Assembly: GCF_008831505.1 (NCBI RefSeq)
Contig: NZ_CP044507.1
Location: 1,798,001-1,862,000, forward strand
Reading direction: 5' to 3'
Length of the DNA stretch: 64,000 bases
Source: Chryseobacterium sp.
GTDB taxonomy: Bacteria > Bacteroidota > Bacteroidia > Flavobacteriales > Weeksellaceae
Part shown: piece by piece, positions 27,604 through 37,274 of the stretch
How positions within the stretch are numbered: position 1 is the first letter of the stretch
Layout: each line of letters begins with the position of its first letter
Translations under genes and position numbers: made by a program
The notes under the pieces: model-generated
What the model was told of the DNA's origin: nothing
Databases searched by the model: none
What the model saw: only the letters and a program-made list of their open reading frames with translations

Positions 27604-30480
27604 TTACTTTTTAATTGCTTTCATTGACTTGGAAGTCGCGTCTTTGTAATCCAATTTAAGAATATACATTCCTGATCTCAACTCTCTCAGATTAATCTGC
27701 GCACCCGGATTATCAATTGTCCTCAACACTCTTCCGGACATATCCAGTACTGTAACAGATTTTACACTTCGGAAATCTGAAAAATTAACTACATCCGTAA
27801 ATGGATTAGGATATATCAGCGGTTCTTTGGTGTTTCCTGCCTCTGAGGTTCCCATTGTACAGTTAGGGTCTACAGTAACGGTTACCACCGATCTGGCACT
27901 TTCGCAACCAGTGGAATAATTCCAGTTGTAGATATAATACCAATAGTTAGGACCGGAGGTGAAGTTGTTTCCGGTAACATTGATAGCCGGCGATGTAAAA
28001 GGATAATTAGCACCTGAGGTATTTCGCTGAAGATTGATGCCGACACCCTGCCCGATTCTGTAGCCGGTGCCCACAGGTAGCAGGTAGTTAAGAGTTACAG
28101 TTTGTGGTGTCACCCCATCATTCACCGCAACTGTATACGGAACTGAAACCAATGTTGTACCACTGCTGTCCCTGATCTCTATAGAAGAGGCGGTACCGAT
28201 GGCTACAGTAGACGCCGGATAAACATCGACAGAATTTAAAGTTACAGGTGTAAGTACATCAAAAATCTGGTAATAGGTACCAATTGCATAATTAGAGGCA
28301 CTAATGGTCCCAAGTGATGATGGACTTGCCGGACCCACATTCCCTGTAGTTCCTGATCCTGAAGATACATAGAAATCAGTGGTTACATTCAGTGGTCCTG
28401 TAGTAAATGTAGCTCCCGTAGCTAAAGGAGTTGTATCTGTAGCATTTGCATACCAGTTAATCTGTGCACCGGCATCTGCTGTCGCAGTAATCGTAGCAGT
28501 TCCGCCTACACATACAGGCACCGGATTTACTGTTGTTGCAGATATAACCGGTGGCTGACAAAGAGTAACCATTGTTACCGCGGTGGGTGTCCAGACACTT
28601 TTGTCCGAAGCCGAGCACACCGACCTTACCCATACATAATATACTGTTGATGGATTAAGTCCGGAAAGGGTTGCGGTTGTGCCAACCACAGAGAGTGAGT
28701 TGGTACCGTCCAGTACGGTACCGGCTACAGGAGGCGTCGGATCTGTGCTGTAATAGATTTCATATCCGGTAGCCGGTGTGGAGGGAGCCACCCAACTAAC
28801 AGTTCCTCCGGAACCGGTTACACTTCCTGCAGTTACAGAAAGGGCAGTTGGTTCAAAGCAGGTGGGAGCATTCTCAACCGTAATATTATCCATATAGATG
28901 CCACGGTAAGTACCGCCCAGGCCATGTCTGAATACCAAATACTGATGCGTGCCGGCAGGAATCATCACCGTATATTCCTGATGCGAATTCGTTAACGGAA
29001 TTGTAGTCAAAAGTGAAAGGCTGCCCAGATTGGTAGGGCTGTCCAGGGTCCCAACTTCAAGGATAGAGGTGCTGCCGCTTCCTCTGGCTGAAAATTTCAC
29101 CCACTTTGTTCCGTCAGACAGGTTTAATGTCTGAGGTGAAATCAACAGAATATTACCGGTAGTGTCCGAGCTGTTATACATATAAAAGCTGTGCGGCGCG
29201 GAAACTGAGTTGCTCGTTGAGACATATCCATAAGCCGCAGATCCTGATTCTTCGTAATACGTCCAGCACACAGGAGCGGTATTATTGGTACTGCTGCCTG
29301 ACGGTGCCGTGTCGAAATCCTGCGTATAAGGCGCATTTACAGGTACACATTCCGTAGCTAAAGTAATTCCGGCTGACCAGTTTCCGAAATCCGATGAAGA
29401 ACATTTACCCCGTATCCAGATATAATACTGAGTTCCGGAGCTTAGCCCGGAAAGCGTAGCTGAAAGGGCCGAACTTGACACAGATAAAGAGTTTGTTCCG
29501 TCCAGTACTGTTGAGGAATCCGGTGCAATGCCGGTAGTGTTGTAATAAATATCGTAACCTAAAGCAGGAACCTGAGCAGGCGCCGTCCAGTTTACCACTG
29601 CTGTACCCAAGGTTACAGATCCGGGTGTAAATGAAACCGGCGAAAAGCAAGTGGGCGGTGTCCATGTGTACGTAAGACCATCCGCAGGCATTCCCGGTGG
29701 GACATTTACGGTACTGAAAGACTGATCCAGACCGTTTGAGGTACCTGCTTCAGAATTGATGAATAAAGTTCCGGTTGGATTATAACGGTTATTAAAATCG
29801 GAGTTTGTAGCACCCCGCAGACCAATCTGATTGACGGATGATGAATATGAGGTGGAACCTATTAAATATGATCCGCTGGTATACACAGTGGAAATAATAT
29901 TCGTAGTCTCCTGTAGCCTTATCTGGAAAGAGAACGCATACACACTGGTCGTTGATGTGGTATTGGTCGGTCTGAAATCTGTCCATTGAATCACCACCTC
30001 CCTGTTTGGAGCAGTGCCTACTGTTTCCCAACGAATGTTTCCGGTGCGTCCTGCAATATCATAGAAAGAGGTTAAATCACGTGCAAAGGCCGCAATGGCG
30101 CCCTCGTAAGCGATAGATGATGAGATAGGTGCAGATAAAGTTGCACTTGGTGCAGTGGCGCCAAAGGTCACAAAGCCGTTCGAGGAGACATTTAACTCCG
30201 TGTAGCTTTGCTGGTTAAAATTAAAAGCGAAAGGAAGAGTTACAGAATAAACCTGACTGTTAAGATTGGTTGCTGATGTATTTCCTGTTGCTGTCCCTAA
30301 TACTGTTCCTCCCGTAATCGGGGTAAACGTTCCTATATTCTGGGAGAATACATAGGCACTTACCTGTGCCTTTAATTCCGTCCCGATTGCTGCCGAAAGC
30401 AGTAACACACTCAAACCAGCCAGCATACTGCGTATGCTAACCCTCAAAAGACTTGTTTTTTCCCTGTAATTTTTACTCAT
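27604..30480 (-). CDS. T9SS-secreted multidomain protein (FN3, jelly-roll, Ig-like)
   Basis: 958 residues. Signal region to about 38 (ends TELKAQ). The N-domain (about 39-280) is a clear paralogue of that in the 23932-27402 gene. Then FN3 (ALGYDIYYNTTG), a jelly roll (CVPVNAPYTQDFDTAPSG ... GIYMDNITVEN), FN3, and an Ig-like domain at about 650-715 (VCVGGTATITATADAGAQIN). A further sheet domain to about 880 precedes the type A sorting tail (IYPNPFTDVVNFSDFRSVKS ... KAIKK). No catalytic motif is visible. First of the four tandem genes in the direction of transcription, but each has its own terminator, so they are probably separate units. Confidence 0.88.
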   Translation of the reverse strand: MSKNYREKTSLLRVSIRSMLAGLSVLLLSAAIGTELKAQVSAYVFSQNIGTFTPITGGTVLGTATGNTSATNLNSQVYSVTLPFAFNFNQQSYTELNVSSNGFVTFGATAPSATLSAPISSSIAYEGAIAAFARDLTSFYDIAGRTGNIRWETVGTAPNREVVIQWTDFRPTNTTSTTSVYAFSFQIRLQETTNIISTVYTSGSYLIGSTSYSSSVNQIGLRGATNSDFNNRYNPTGTLFINSEAGTSNGLDQSFSTVNVPPGMPADGLTYTWTPPTCFSPVSFTPGSVTLGTAVVNWTAPAQVPALGYDIYYNTTGIAPDSSTVLDGTNSLSVSSSALSATLSGLSSGTQYYIWIRGKCSSSDFGNWSAGITLATECVPVNAPYTQDFDTAPSGSSTNNTAPVCWTYYEESGSAAYGYVSTSNSVSAPHSFYMYNSSDTTGNILLISPQTLNLSDGTKWVKFSARGSGSTSILEVGTLDSPTNLGSLSLLTTIPLTNSHQEYTVMIPAGTHQYLVFRHGLGGTYRGIYMDNITVENAPTCFEPTALSVTAGSVTGSGGTVSWVAPSTPATGYEIYYSTDPTPPVAGTVLDGTNSLSVVGTTATLSGLNPSTVYYVWVRSVCSASDKSVWTPTAVTMVTLCQPPVISATTVNPVPVCVGGTATITATADAGAQINWYANATDTTPLATGATFTTGPLNVTTDFYVSSGSGTTGNVGPASPSSLGTISASNYAIGTYYQIFDVLTPVTLNSVDVYPASTVAIGTASSIEIRDSSGTTLVSVPYTVAVNDGVTPQTVTLNYLLPVGTGYRIGQGVGINLQRNTSGANYPFTSPAINVTGNNFTSGPNYWYYIYNWNYSTGCESARSVVTVTVDPNCTMGTSEAGNTKEPLIYPNPFTDVVNFSDFRSVKSVTVLDMSGRVLRTIDNPGAQINLRELRSGMYILKLDYKDATSKSMKAIKK

Positions 30481-30635
30481 AAGATATAATTATTTGGTAG
30501 ACAATAAATATAGTATTTTCAAATTAAAGCGATCGAAGAAGGGACAACAAGGCATCAGCAGGGCCTTTAACTGGTGATTCAGCAAAATTTCTGGAGGTGC
30601 ATTTTATGCATAAAATAGCATCTGGAAGTCTGTTT

Positions 30636-30673
30636 AAAAAAAACACCCCTGAAAAAAGGTTATTTCAGGGGTG
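30636..30673 (-). terminator. Terminator of the efflux operon
   Basis: On the minus strand CACCCCTGAAA and TTTCAGGGGTG arms are followed by T8, 22 bases after the RND gene stop. Confidence 0.85.
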
Positions 30674-30694
30674 CTTCTGATGGAGCTACTAACT

Positions 30695-33600
30695 TTAAAA
30701 TTCCAGTTCGTTTTCCGGATGGATATGGTCATAATCTGCAACCATTTCCTCCTCATAGTTGGTCTTTTCCTTTTTGCTGAATCTGTTTTCAAGCCTTACC
30801 ATAATAAGGTAGACAACCGGAACAATAATCAGTGTCAGGAACAGCGACGAGATAAGTCCACCTATAATTACGATAGCCAGACCGTTGTTCATCTCCGCTG
30901 CGGCGCCTGAAGCGAGGGCGATAGGTAACATACCGAATACCATCGCTATCGTGGTCATCAGGATAGGTCTTAAACGGGCATGGTTGGCCTGGATTAGCGC
31001 ATTTTCTATAGTCTCACCTTTATCTACCCTGTGATTGGCAAAATCAACAAGCAGGATGGCATTCTTGGCCACCAGACCGATCAGCATGATGATACCCAGT
31101 ATCGTAAAAATGTTCAAACTCTGGTTGGTGAGCGCCAGCGCCCATAGTGCACCGATAAATGACAGCGGAATGGAGAAGAGTACAATGAACGGTTTCAGGA
31201 AGTCGTCGTAAAGCACCACCATAATCATATATACCAACATAATGGCGGCCAGCAGCGCGATACCCAAAGTTCCGAAACCTTCGCTCTGGTTTTCCATATT
31301 TCCGCCCCATACCCAGTTCACACCGGCAGGTTTCTTTATTTCAGCCATCTTGGTTTCCCATTCGGCAGCTACTGTACCGGTGGTCTTACCGACAGTCTGC
31401 GCCTGTACAGTAACCGATGGCGATCTGTCGTACCTTTCCAGCAAGGCAGGTCCCGAAGTAAAGTTAATATCGGCAAACTGCGACAGCTGTATTCTCATAC
31501 CCTGCTGGTTCACGAAGTTGATGTTGCGGACATCATCAATACTTGTCCTGTTGGCTTCATCAAGGATGATATTGATATCATACTCGTTATTACCGGTTCG
31601 GAATTTATTATCGGTATTACCGCTGAAAGCCGTTCTAAGGGTCTGACCAACGGAGGCCACATTCAGGCCGAGAGAAGTCATCTTGTCGCGGTCTACTGTC
31701 ACTGAAATTTCAGGGTTACCTTCTTCCACACTCAGTTTAATTTCAGAAGCACCGTCTATGGTTCTCAGCTGCGCTTCGGCAGTCTTTGCGTAAGCCATTG
31801 CATCTTCAAGCGTCGTGCCGGTTACCGTCATCTGCAGCGGAGCCTGTTCCGCACCCATAAATCCGACCGGAACCGTAGTTACTTTCGCTCCTACCAGAAC
31901 TTTCTCCAGATCGCGTTTCAGTTTGGCCGCATATACTTTAGTATCGTCTTCCCTTTCATCTTTCGGAACAAGCTCTACACTGATTTCGGATTTGTAATTG
32001 GTGGACTGCATAGCACCCATACCGCCACTAACGGATCCTACAGAGGTGATCATCTTCACAATCTCCGGCTTTTTGGCCAGGTGCTTTTCGGCAGCCTGGG
32101 TAATGAAGTTGGTTTCTTCCAGGGAAGTATCTTTTGGCATCTCAATCTGAACCAGGAATTCTCCTTTATCGGTACCCGGGAAAAAGTCGGAGCCAATATA
32201 ACCCATAACGGCCAATGCGATTGCACTGATGAAGAGCACAATGGTAATGGCAAAGGTTTTCAGTTTGTTCACCAAACTCCACTTCAATATGCCCTCAATC
32301 TTATGGGTAAACCAGGTAAGTCCCTCCTCAAATTTATATATAATCTTTCCGAAGAAAGAAGTATTGCTTATCACCTCCAGTTTCCCGTAGCGCGAGAACA
32401 ACCATGGAACCACCGTAAAGGACACCAACAGTGAGAGCATGGTAGCAATAATTACCGTGACGCAGAACTGCGAGATAATGTCGGATACGAGACCCGTACT
32501 CATCGCAATAGGCAGGAATACCACCACAATTACCAATGTAATAGCGGTAACCGTAAATCCGATTTCCTTGGCACCGTCGTAGGAAGCACGTACCTTATTC
32601 TTACCCATTTCCATGTGGCGGTGGATATTCTCAATAACAACAATCGCATCATCCACAAGAATACCTACCACCAGTGAAAGACCCAGCAAACTCATAAGGT
32701 TAAGACTGTAACCAAGGATAAACATTCCTATGAAAGTCGCGATAAGCGAGGTCGGAATGGCTACCATTACAATAAGTGCATTTCGGAAACTGTGCAGGAA
32801 GAACATCATAACAAAAGCCACAAGCGCAATCGCGATAAGTAAATCTTTAATTACAGCGTTCGCAGCGGCCAGGGTGAAGGTTGAAGTATCACTGGCAACC
32901 GTGATCTTAATATTGTTCCCTTTGTACTGCTCTTCAATCTCGGCAATTTTTTCCTGAACCAGACGGCTTACTTCCACAGCATTGGCATCTGTCTGCTTCT
33001 GCACCTGGAGCATCATTGTATTTTCCTGGTTGATCCTCGCTAATTTATCGGCCACCTTTTGCGTGTCCTGAACTTCAGCGATATCCGACAGTCGGATATT
33101 CTGTCCGTTTTTGGAAGAGATCGTCAGGTTTCTCAATTCTTCAACCGAACTGATCTTTCCCGCAAGACGGATCAGTGTACTGTTTTCACGTGTCTTCAGA
33201 CTTCCGGTAGGGAAATCGAGGTTCGACATGGTAATGATCTGCTGAACTTCGGGAATGGTGAGGCCATAGCCTTCCATTTTAGACTGATTCAGGTTGATTC
33301 TGATCTCCCTTTCCTGACCACCCACAATATCAACCTTGGACACGCCCGGGATTCTGGAGAATACAGGTTGAATTCTCTGGTCTATCAGGTCGTAAAGCTC
33401 ATTTTCGGTAAGGTTACCGGTAACTCCCATCCTTACGATCGGCATATCCGAAAGTGAGAATTGGGTAAGAGACGGCTCGTCTATATCTTCAGGCAAATCG
33501 GACCGGATGGCATTGATCTTCCGCTGTGCCTCATTCAGGGCAAAATCCACATCGGCATCATTGTTAAACTGAACAATTACCACGGATAAACTCTCATAGG

Positions 33601-33850
33601 ATTTGGACTGAATCTTTTTCACTCCTTCCAGGGCAGATACGGCATCTTCTATTTTCCGTGAGACCGTATTTTCCACCTCGGAGGGCGACGCACCCGGATA
33701 AACCGTTGCTACAGTTACTACCTTAACTTCAAATTTAGGGATCAGCTCATAATTCAGCTGGGAATAGCTGAATAGGCCCCCTATGACCAGTAATGCAAGC
33801 ATTACAATGACCAAACTGGGTCGTTTAATCGATACTTCTGCTAACTTCAT
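30695..33850 (-). CDS. RND efflux transporter permease, AcrB/MexB-like
   Basis: Proton-driven inner-membrane pump of a tripartite efflux system. 1051 residues, usual for the HAE1/HAE-like group. Twelve expected membrane helices in the 1+5 / 1+5 layout: first helix at about 12-30, a block at 335-545 containing the GLSLVVGILVDDAIVVIENI motif (Asp-Asp proton relay) and a second block at 855-1020 with IMLIGLVAKNAILLVDFAN. Large periplasmic loops lie between (porter and docking domains). Last gene of a tetR-tolC-adaptor-pump operon, 21 bases after the adaptor. Substrate (drugs, detergents, fatty acids) cannot be told from sequence. Confidence 0.94.
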   Translation of the reverse strand: MKLAEVSIKRPSLVIVMLALLVIGGLFSYSQLNYELIPKFEVKVVTVATVYPGASPSEVENTVSRKIEDAVSALEGVKKIQSKSYESLSVVIVQFNNDADVDFALNEAQRKINAIRSDLPEDIDEPSLTQFSLSDMPIVRMGVTGNLTENELYDLIDQRIQPVFSRIPGVSKVDIVGGQEREIRINLNQSKMEGYGLTIPEVQQIITMSNLDFPTGSLKTRENSTLIRLAGKISSVEELRNLTISSKNGQNIRLSDIAEVQDTQKVADKLARINQENTMMLQVQKQTDANAVEVSRLVQEKIAEIEEQYKGNNIKITVASDTSTFTLAAANAVIKDLLIAIALVAFVMMFFLHSFRNALIVMVAIPTSLIATFIGMFILGYSLNLMSLLGLSLVVGILVDDAIVVIENIHRHMEMGKNKVRASYDGAKEIGFTVTAITLVIVVVFLPIAMSTGLVSDIISQFCVTVIIATMLSLLVSFTVVPWLFSRYGKLEVISNTSFFGKIIYKFEEGLTWFTHKIEGILKWSLVNKLKTFAITIVLFISAIALAVMGYIGSDFFPGTDKGEFLVQIEMPKDTSLEETNFITQAAEKHLAKKPEIVKMITSVGSVSGGMGAMQSTNYKSEISVELVPKDEREDDTKVYAAKLKRDLEKVLVGAKVTTVPVGFMGAEQAPLQMTVTGTTLEDAMAYAKTAEAQLRTIDGASEIKLSVEEGNPEISVTVDRDKMTSLGLNVASVGQTLRTAFSGNTDNKFRTGNNEYDINIILDEANRTSIDDVRNINFVNQQGMRIQLSQFADINFTSGPALLERYDRSPSVTVQAQTVGKTTGTVAAEWETKMAEIKKPAGVNWVWGGNMENQSEGFGTLGIALLAAIMLVYMIMVVLYDDFLKPFIVLFSIPLSFIGALWALALTNQSLNIFTILGIIMLIGLVAKNAILLVDFANHRVDKGETIENALIQANHARLRPILMTTIAMVFGMLPIALASGAAAEMNNGLAIVIIGGLISSLFLTLIIVPVVYLIMVRLENRFSKKEKTNYEEEMVADYDHIHPENELEF

Positions 33851-33871
33851 CTATATATATGCTTAGTCGAT

Positions 33872-34927
33872 TTATTTCAGTTTACGGATGGGCGTTTTGT
33901 CCGTCAGGTTGATCTGGCCACTCGTAACCACCTCATCGCCGGCCTTCAGACCACTGATCACCTCTACACGGTCGCCATAATTTACACCGCTCTGGATCTT
34001 GGTCAGATAGGCTACGTTATTGCGTACCACAAATACGGTATTATCACTCACACTGCCCACAAACGCCTCCCGCGGAATGGTAAGCACACTGCCGCTGCCG
34101 CTTCGGCTGAAGACTGCGGTTCCGTACATACCGGCTTTAAGTTTGTTAAATGAATTGGGAACTGTAATTTCCACAGGAAACTTGAGTGCGCCCGAAGCAG
34201 CGGGTGCGATGAAGGTAATCCGGCCATCCAGCGCGCCTTCAATTACATCGGGCTGAACTTTCACGCTGTTACCTACAGATAGCTGGCTAACCAATGACTG
34301 GTCTACATCGACCTTAAGTTTAACGGAAGAGATATCCACCACCTCAACAATAGGCGTACCCGGGTTAAGCACAGTTCCCACTTCTACAAACTTTTGGTTT
34401 ACGATGCCGCTTACCTTAGAAATGACGTTGGTATCGCCGGACTGTAAGTTGGCTGACTGAAGCTGGGTTCTGGCATTTTTAACCTGCAATCTGGCCTGAT
34501 CCAGCTGAAGTGCTGTAACACCACCTGTCTTGTAAGCCTGCTCATAACGGTTTAAGGCCATCACTGCGTTATCCAGATTGGCTTTTGCACCGGAAACGTT
34601 CACATTTACTTTCTCACCTGCCAAACGGCCGATGCTTTGTCCTGCACGTACATAACTTCCCTCTCTAACATTGAGTGAGATCAGCTGTCCACCCATTTCC
34701 GCGGAAATCTGCGCCTGTCTGTTGGGCAGGAATGTACCGTTCACCATAAATTCACCGCTAATCTCCTCTTGCTTTACGAGAGTGGTACGAACAGCCACAT
34801 TGGTATTCTTTTCCGCTACCACCGCTACCTTTTCCTCATTCTTCTTCTTGTTGTTCTGAAGGATAAAGTAAAACGCGACAGCGATACCCAGTATGGCCAG
34901 TATGCTGATGATTGTATTCTTTTTCAT
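33872..34927 (-). CDS. RND efflux periplasmic adaptor (membrane fusion protein)
   Basis: 351 residues. N-terminal membrane anchor at about 6-24, then a beta-barrel/lipoyl half (GTFLPNRQAQISAEMGGQLI ... VREGSYVRAGQSIGRL), a helical hairpin at about 115-165 (AKANLDNAVMALNRYEQAYK, LDQARLQVKNARTQLQSA), the second lipoyl half (VSGIVNQKFVEVGTVLNPGT) and a membrane-proximal domain ending in GLKAGDEVVTSGQINLTDKT. It bridges the RND pump to the TolC channel. Translation is close-coupled: 7 bases after the tolC-like stop, 21 before the pump. Confidence 0.93.
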   Translation of the reverse strand: MKKNTIISILAILGIAVAFYFILQNNKKKNEEKVAVVAEKNTNVAVRTTLVKQEEISGEFMVNGTFLPNRQAQISAEMGGQLISLNVREGSYVRAGQSIGRLAGEKVNVNVSGAKANLDNAVMALNRYEQAYKTGGVTALQLDQARLQVKNARTQLQSANLQSGDTNVISKVSGIVNQKFVEVGTVLNPGTPIVEVVDISSVKLKVDVDQSLVSQLSVGNSVKVQPDVIEGALDGRITFIAPAASGALKFPVEITVPNSFNKLKAGMYGTAVFSRSGSGSVLTIPREAFVGSVSDNTVFVVRNNVAYLTKIQSGVNYGDRVEVISGLKAGDEVVTSGQINLTDKTPIRKLK

Positions 34928-34934
34928 AGTTTAT

Positions 34935-36272
34935 TTAATTATTATCAGTTAATGTTTTCAGTTTTCCCTGAGACTTAAGCAGGTCGATTTCCGCAAGTTT
35001 ATAATCAAGCTTTGCTTTTGTTAAATTATTTTTCGCTTCGGTAAGGTCGCGTTCCGCATCAAGAATATCATTCAAAGTAGCCAAACCATGCTGGTAATTG
35101 CTTCTGGTATTGGAAAGAACCTGCTCTGCCAAAACCACATTTTGCTCCTGCATGGAAATCATTGTCATGTTGTTTTCCAGTTCCGTAACGGCATTTTTAT
35201 GTTGAAGGTCCAGACCCAGCTGCGTCTCCCTTAAATCTGCGCGGGCTTTCTCTATCTCGATCATACTAAGTTCTACACGTGATTTTGTAGCGAAACCGTT
35301 AAATATCGGCACCCGAACATTTAACCCTATGGATGCCATATCGGACCAAAATACACCGTTTTCCTTACCGTTCCACCACGGCATTTTTTCACCCTGACCC
35401 AAAAAACCATAGTTAGCAGAAAGTGCTACCGACGGGTAGTATTCTGCTTCAGTTGCTTTTTTCTGCCACTCCAGCAGTTCTATCTGCTTGTTCACTAACT
35501 GTATTTCAGTACGGTCGGCGAAGTTGGCGCTGCGGTCAGGCAGCAACGAGGGTTCAAAAGTCTGCTCCGGAAGTTCAATTTCCTGATCCATGGGCATTCC
35601 AATCATAAACTTGAGTGCATTTTCAGCAAGGTCTACGGTATTCTCAAGTTGCTGCACTCCTGAACTTACATTATTGCGGGCCACAACTACCCTATCGTAA
35701 TCAATCTTTCTGGCCAGTCCTGCATCATATAAACCTTTGATCACTTTAATGGTCTGGTTGGTAATCTCCAGATTGCTGTTGGCATTGGTAAGCATCTGCT
35801 CAGCCTGGTAAACCTGAAAGTAAGCATTGGCAACGTTCTCAATAATCTGCTCCTCGGTCAGACGTGCATTGATCAGATAAAATTCTTTAGTTGACCTTGC
35901 CGCCTTCAGACCCACAAAAACCGATTGGTTAAAAAGGTTCTGGGTAAGCTGCACCATATTGCTGGAAGTCCACTTCTGGCCAAAGGCAACTTTCACCTGC
36001 TGTCCTGGTGCACCAAAGATCTCTCCAGGAAGGACGGATTCCTGCAAGAGAGGATTATAACTGGTGGAACTGTTAAAGCTGATGTTGGGGTAAGCATTGG
36101 ATTTCACTTCAGCAATCTGCGCGTCACCTTTGCGGATATCCAAACGTGCTTTCTCGGCCTCAGCCTTATGCTCCAAAGCATAAGTGATAGCCTCCGGCAG
36201 CGTAAGCAGCCTGGCGTCCTGAGCATTAAGCAGTCCGGCGGAAAGTATAAAGCCCAAAATTAATTTCTTCAT
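34935..36272 (-). CDS. TolC-family outer-membrane efflux channel
   Basis: 445 residues. Signal peptide to about 17 (...SAGLLNAQ), then the internally duplicated helix-strand arrangement of OEP proteins: long helices with LTLPEAITYALEHKAEAEKA and, in the second half, QLGLDLQHKNAVTELENNMT and NYQHGLATLNDILDAERDLT. It forms the trimeric outer-membrane duct for the pump encoded downstream. Its ATG shares one base with the tetR stop (TAATG), so the two genes should be translationally coupled. Confidence 0.93.
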   Translation of the reverse strand: MKKLILGFILSAGLLNAQDARLLTLPEAITYALEHKAEAEKARLDIRKGDAQIAEVKSNAYPNISFNSSTSYNPLLQESVLPGEIFGAPGQQVKVAFGQKWTSSNMVQLTQNLFNQSVFVGLKAARSTKEFYLINARLTEEQIIENVANAYFQVYQAEQMLTNANSNLEITNQTIKVIKGLYDAGLARKIDYDRVVVARNNVSSGVQQLENTVDLAENALKFMIGMPMDQEIELPEQTFEPSLLPDRSANFADRTEIQLVNKQIELLEWQKKATEAEYYPSVALSANYGFLGQGEKMPWWNGKENGVFWSDMASIGLNVRVPIFNGFATKSRVELSMIEIEKARADLRETQLGLDLQHKNAVTELENNMTMISMQEQNVVLAEQVLSNTRSNYQHGLATLNDILDAERDLTEAKNNLTKAKLDYKLAEIDLLKSQGKLKTLTDNN

Positions 36273-36871
36273 TATTTTATATTGTTATATTTTATTAACT
36301 GTTGTTTCCCTAATTCGGTAGTGATTGCATTCATATAAAAGTTGAGTGCTACATTACTGTATTCTGCACGGTCCGTCTTCGAGGTGTCGAGAAATGGTGA
36401 ACTGTCATAAGACATCACCATCTGAAAATAAATACTGGCATAAAGCGCAGCATCGAAATCCGTGCGGTAATAGCCCTGCTCGCGGCCGCGTTCTATATTC
36501 TGAACAAGCACTTCCGTGAACCTTTCAGAAAAGTTCATCATATGTTTGTTAAAGATGGCCGGATAATATTTAAGCAGCTGCCGAATAAGAACTGAATTAT
36601 TGGACCGGGCAGCTTTTTCTATCTCCTCATCGCGGCAATACATACGGTCCACGGCATTCTCTATCTGCTTATCCATTTTATTGAGTTTCTCAATTACTTC
36701 AGTGAGTTTATACTCCAGCACATCTTCCAGTAAAGCCTCCTTGGTTGTATACTTCTGGTACAGTGTCTTTTTAGACATCCCGAATTCACGCGCTATATCA
36801 TCCATTGTAAGGGTCTTGGCACCATTCTCAATGAACAATTCCGCTACCTTTTCCAAAAAACTTTCATCCAT
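36272..36871 (-). CDS. TetR/AcrR-family repressor of the efflux operon
   Basis: 199 residues from the ATG at 36871; the frame could extend to a TTG at 36892, but that triplet is part of the -7 box. The N-terminal helix-turn-helix is typical: MDDIAREFGMSKKTLYQKYT (about residues 25-44) followed by KEALLEDVL. The C-terminal ligand-binding domain is variable, as expected. First gene of the efflux operon, so it probably represses itself and the pump through the palindrome in its promoter; the inducer is unknown. Confidence 0.92.
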   Translation of the reverse strand: MDESFLEKVAELFIENGAKTLTMDDIAREFGMSKKTLYQKYTTKEALLEDVLEYKLTEVIEKLNKMDKQIENAVDRMYCRDEEIEKAARSNNSVLIRQLLKYYPAIFNKHMMNFSERFTEVLVQNIERGREQGYYRTDFDAALYASIYFQMVMSYDSSPFLDTSKTDRAEYSNVALNFYMNAITTELGKQQLIKYNNIK

Positions 36872-36889
36872 ACTTTGATTTTGACGCAG

Positions 36890-36921
36890 CAAAGATACTT
36901 ATTTGGAAACTAATAAACCAA
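36890..36921 (-). promoter_or_regulatory. Promoter of the tetR-efflux operon
   Basis: TATCTTTG (36897-36890) with TTG at 36921-36919 and a 21-base spacer. The spacer is covered by an inverted repeat listed separately. Confidence 0.75.
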
Positions 36922-36926
36922 ATAGG
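36898..36926. promoter_or_regulatory. Candidate TetR operator
   Basis: CTTATTTGG (36898-36906) and CCAAATAGG (36918-36926) are inverted with 8 of 9 matches around an 11-base spacer; GGAAAC/GTTTCC is nested within. It fills the gap between -33 and -7, where a bound repressor would block polymerase. Confidence 0.6.
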
Positions 36927-37158
36927 TTTCCACGTTTATTTACGATAATAATGATAGATTTTGTTGATAGAAATCGATTTATTCTGCGCGCGCAAACTTT
37001 TTACTTCATAAAAAAAGCTGTGAGTAACAGAAAGCTTTGCAGGTTTTGAAATTTACGTTATAAAAACCCTTCAGAGAGCTGCACACTTAAGTGCTTCATA
37101 ATGTAACAACTGTGAAATCATCTAGTTAAAAATTGACTAATGGATTTAGGGGAATTAA
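36927..37158. other. Intergenic between the efflux operon and curli locus
   Basis: A+T-rich with no gene. The part closest to the curlin gene holds the curli promoter elements listed next. Confidence 0.4.
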
Positions 37159-37242
37159 CCCAATATACCTAACCGCTTTCACTGATATTTCGGAAATACT
37201 GATTTACAGGGATTTGCAGTGTCTTAAGCGAGACTACATTTG
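37159..37242 (+). promoter_or_regulatory. Curlin gene promoter with upstream element
   Basis: CCCAATATACCTAACCG (37159-37175), then GGGATTTGC whose TTG (37214-37216) is the -33 element, an 18-base spacer, and a perfect TACATTTG (37235-37242). The same CTAAC-Y-G, GGGATTTGC and spacing recur at 38140-38221 upstream of the second curli unit. Confidence 0.75.
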
Positions 37243-37274
37243 TAACACAAACTAACCAAATAAATTTTTTAAAC

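Noticed and set aside
36872-36892. TTG start adding seven residues to TetR
   Set aside because: The TTG is part of the -7 box TATCTTTG, so it cannot be in the message from that promoter.
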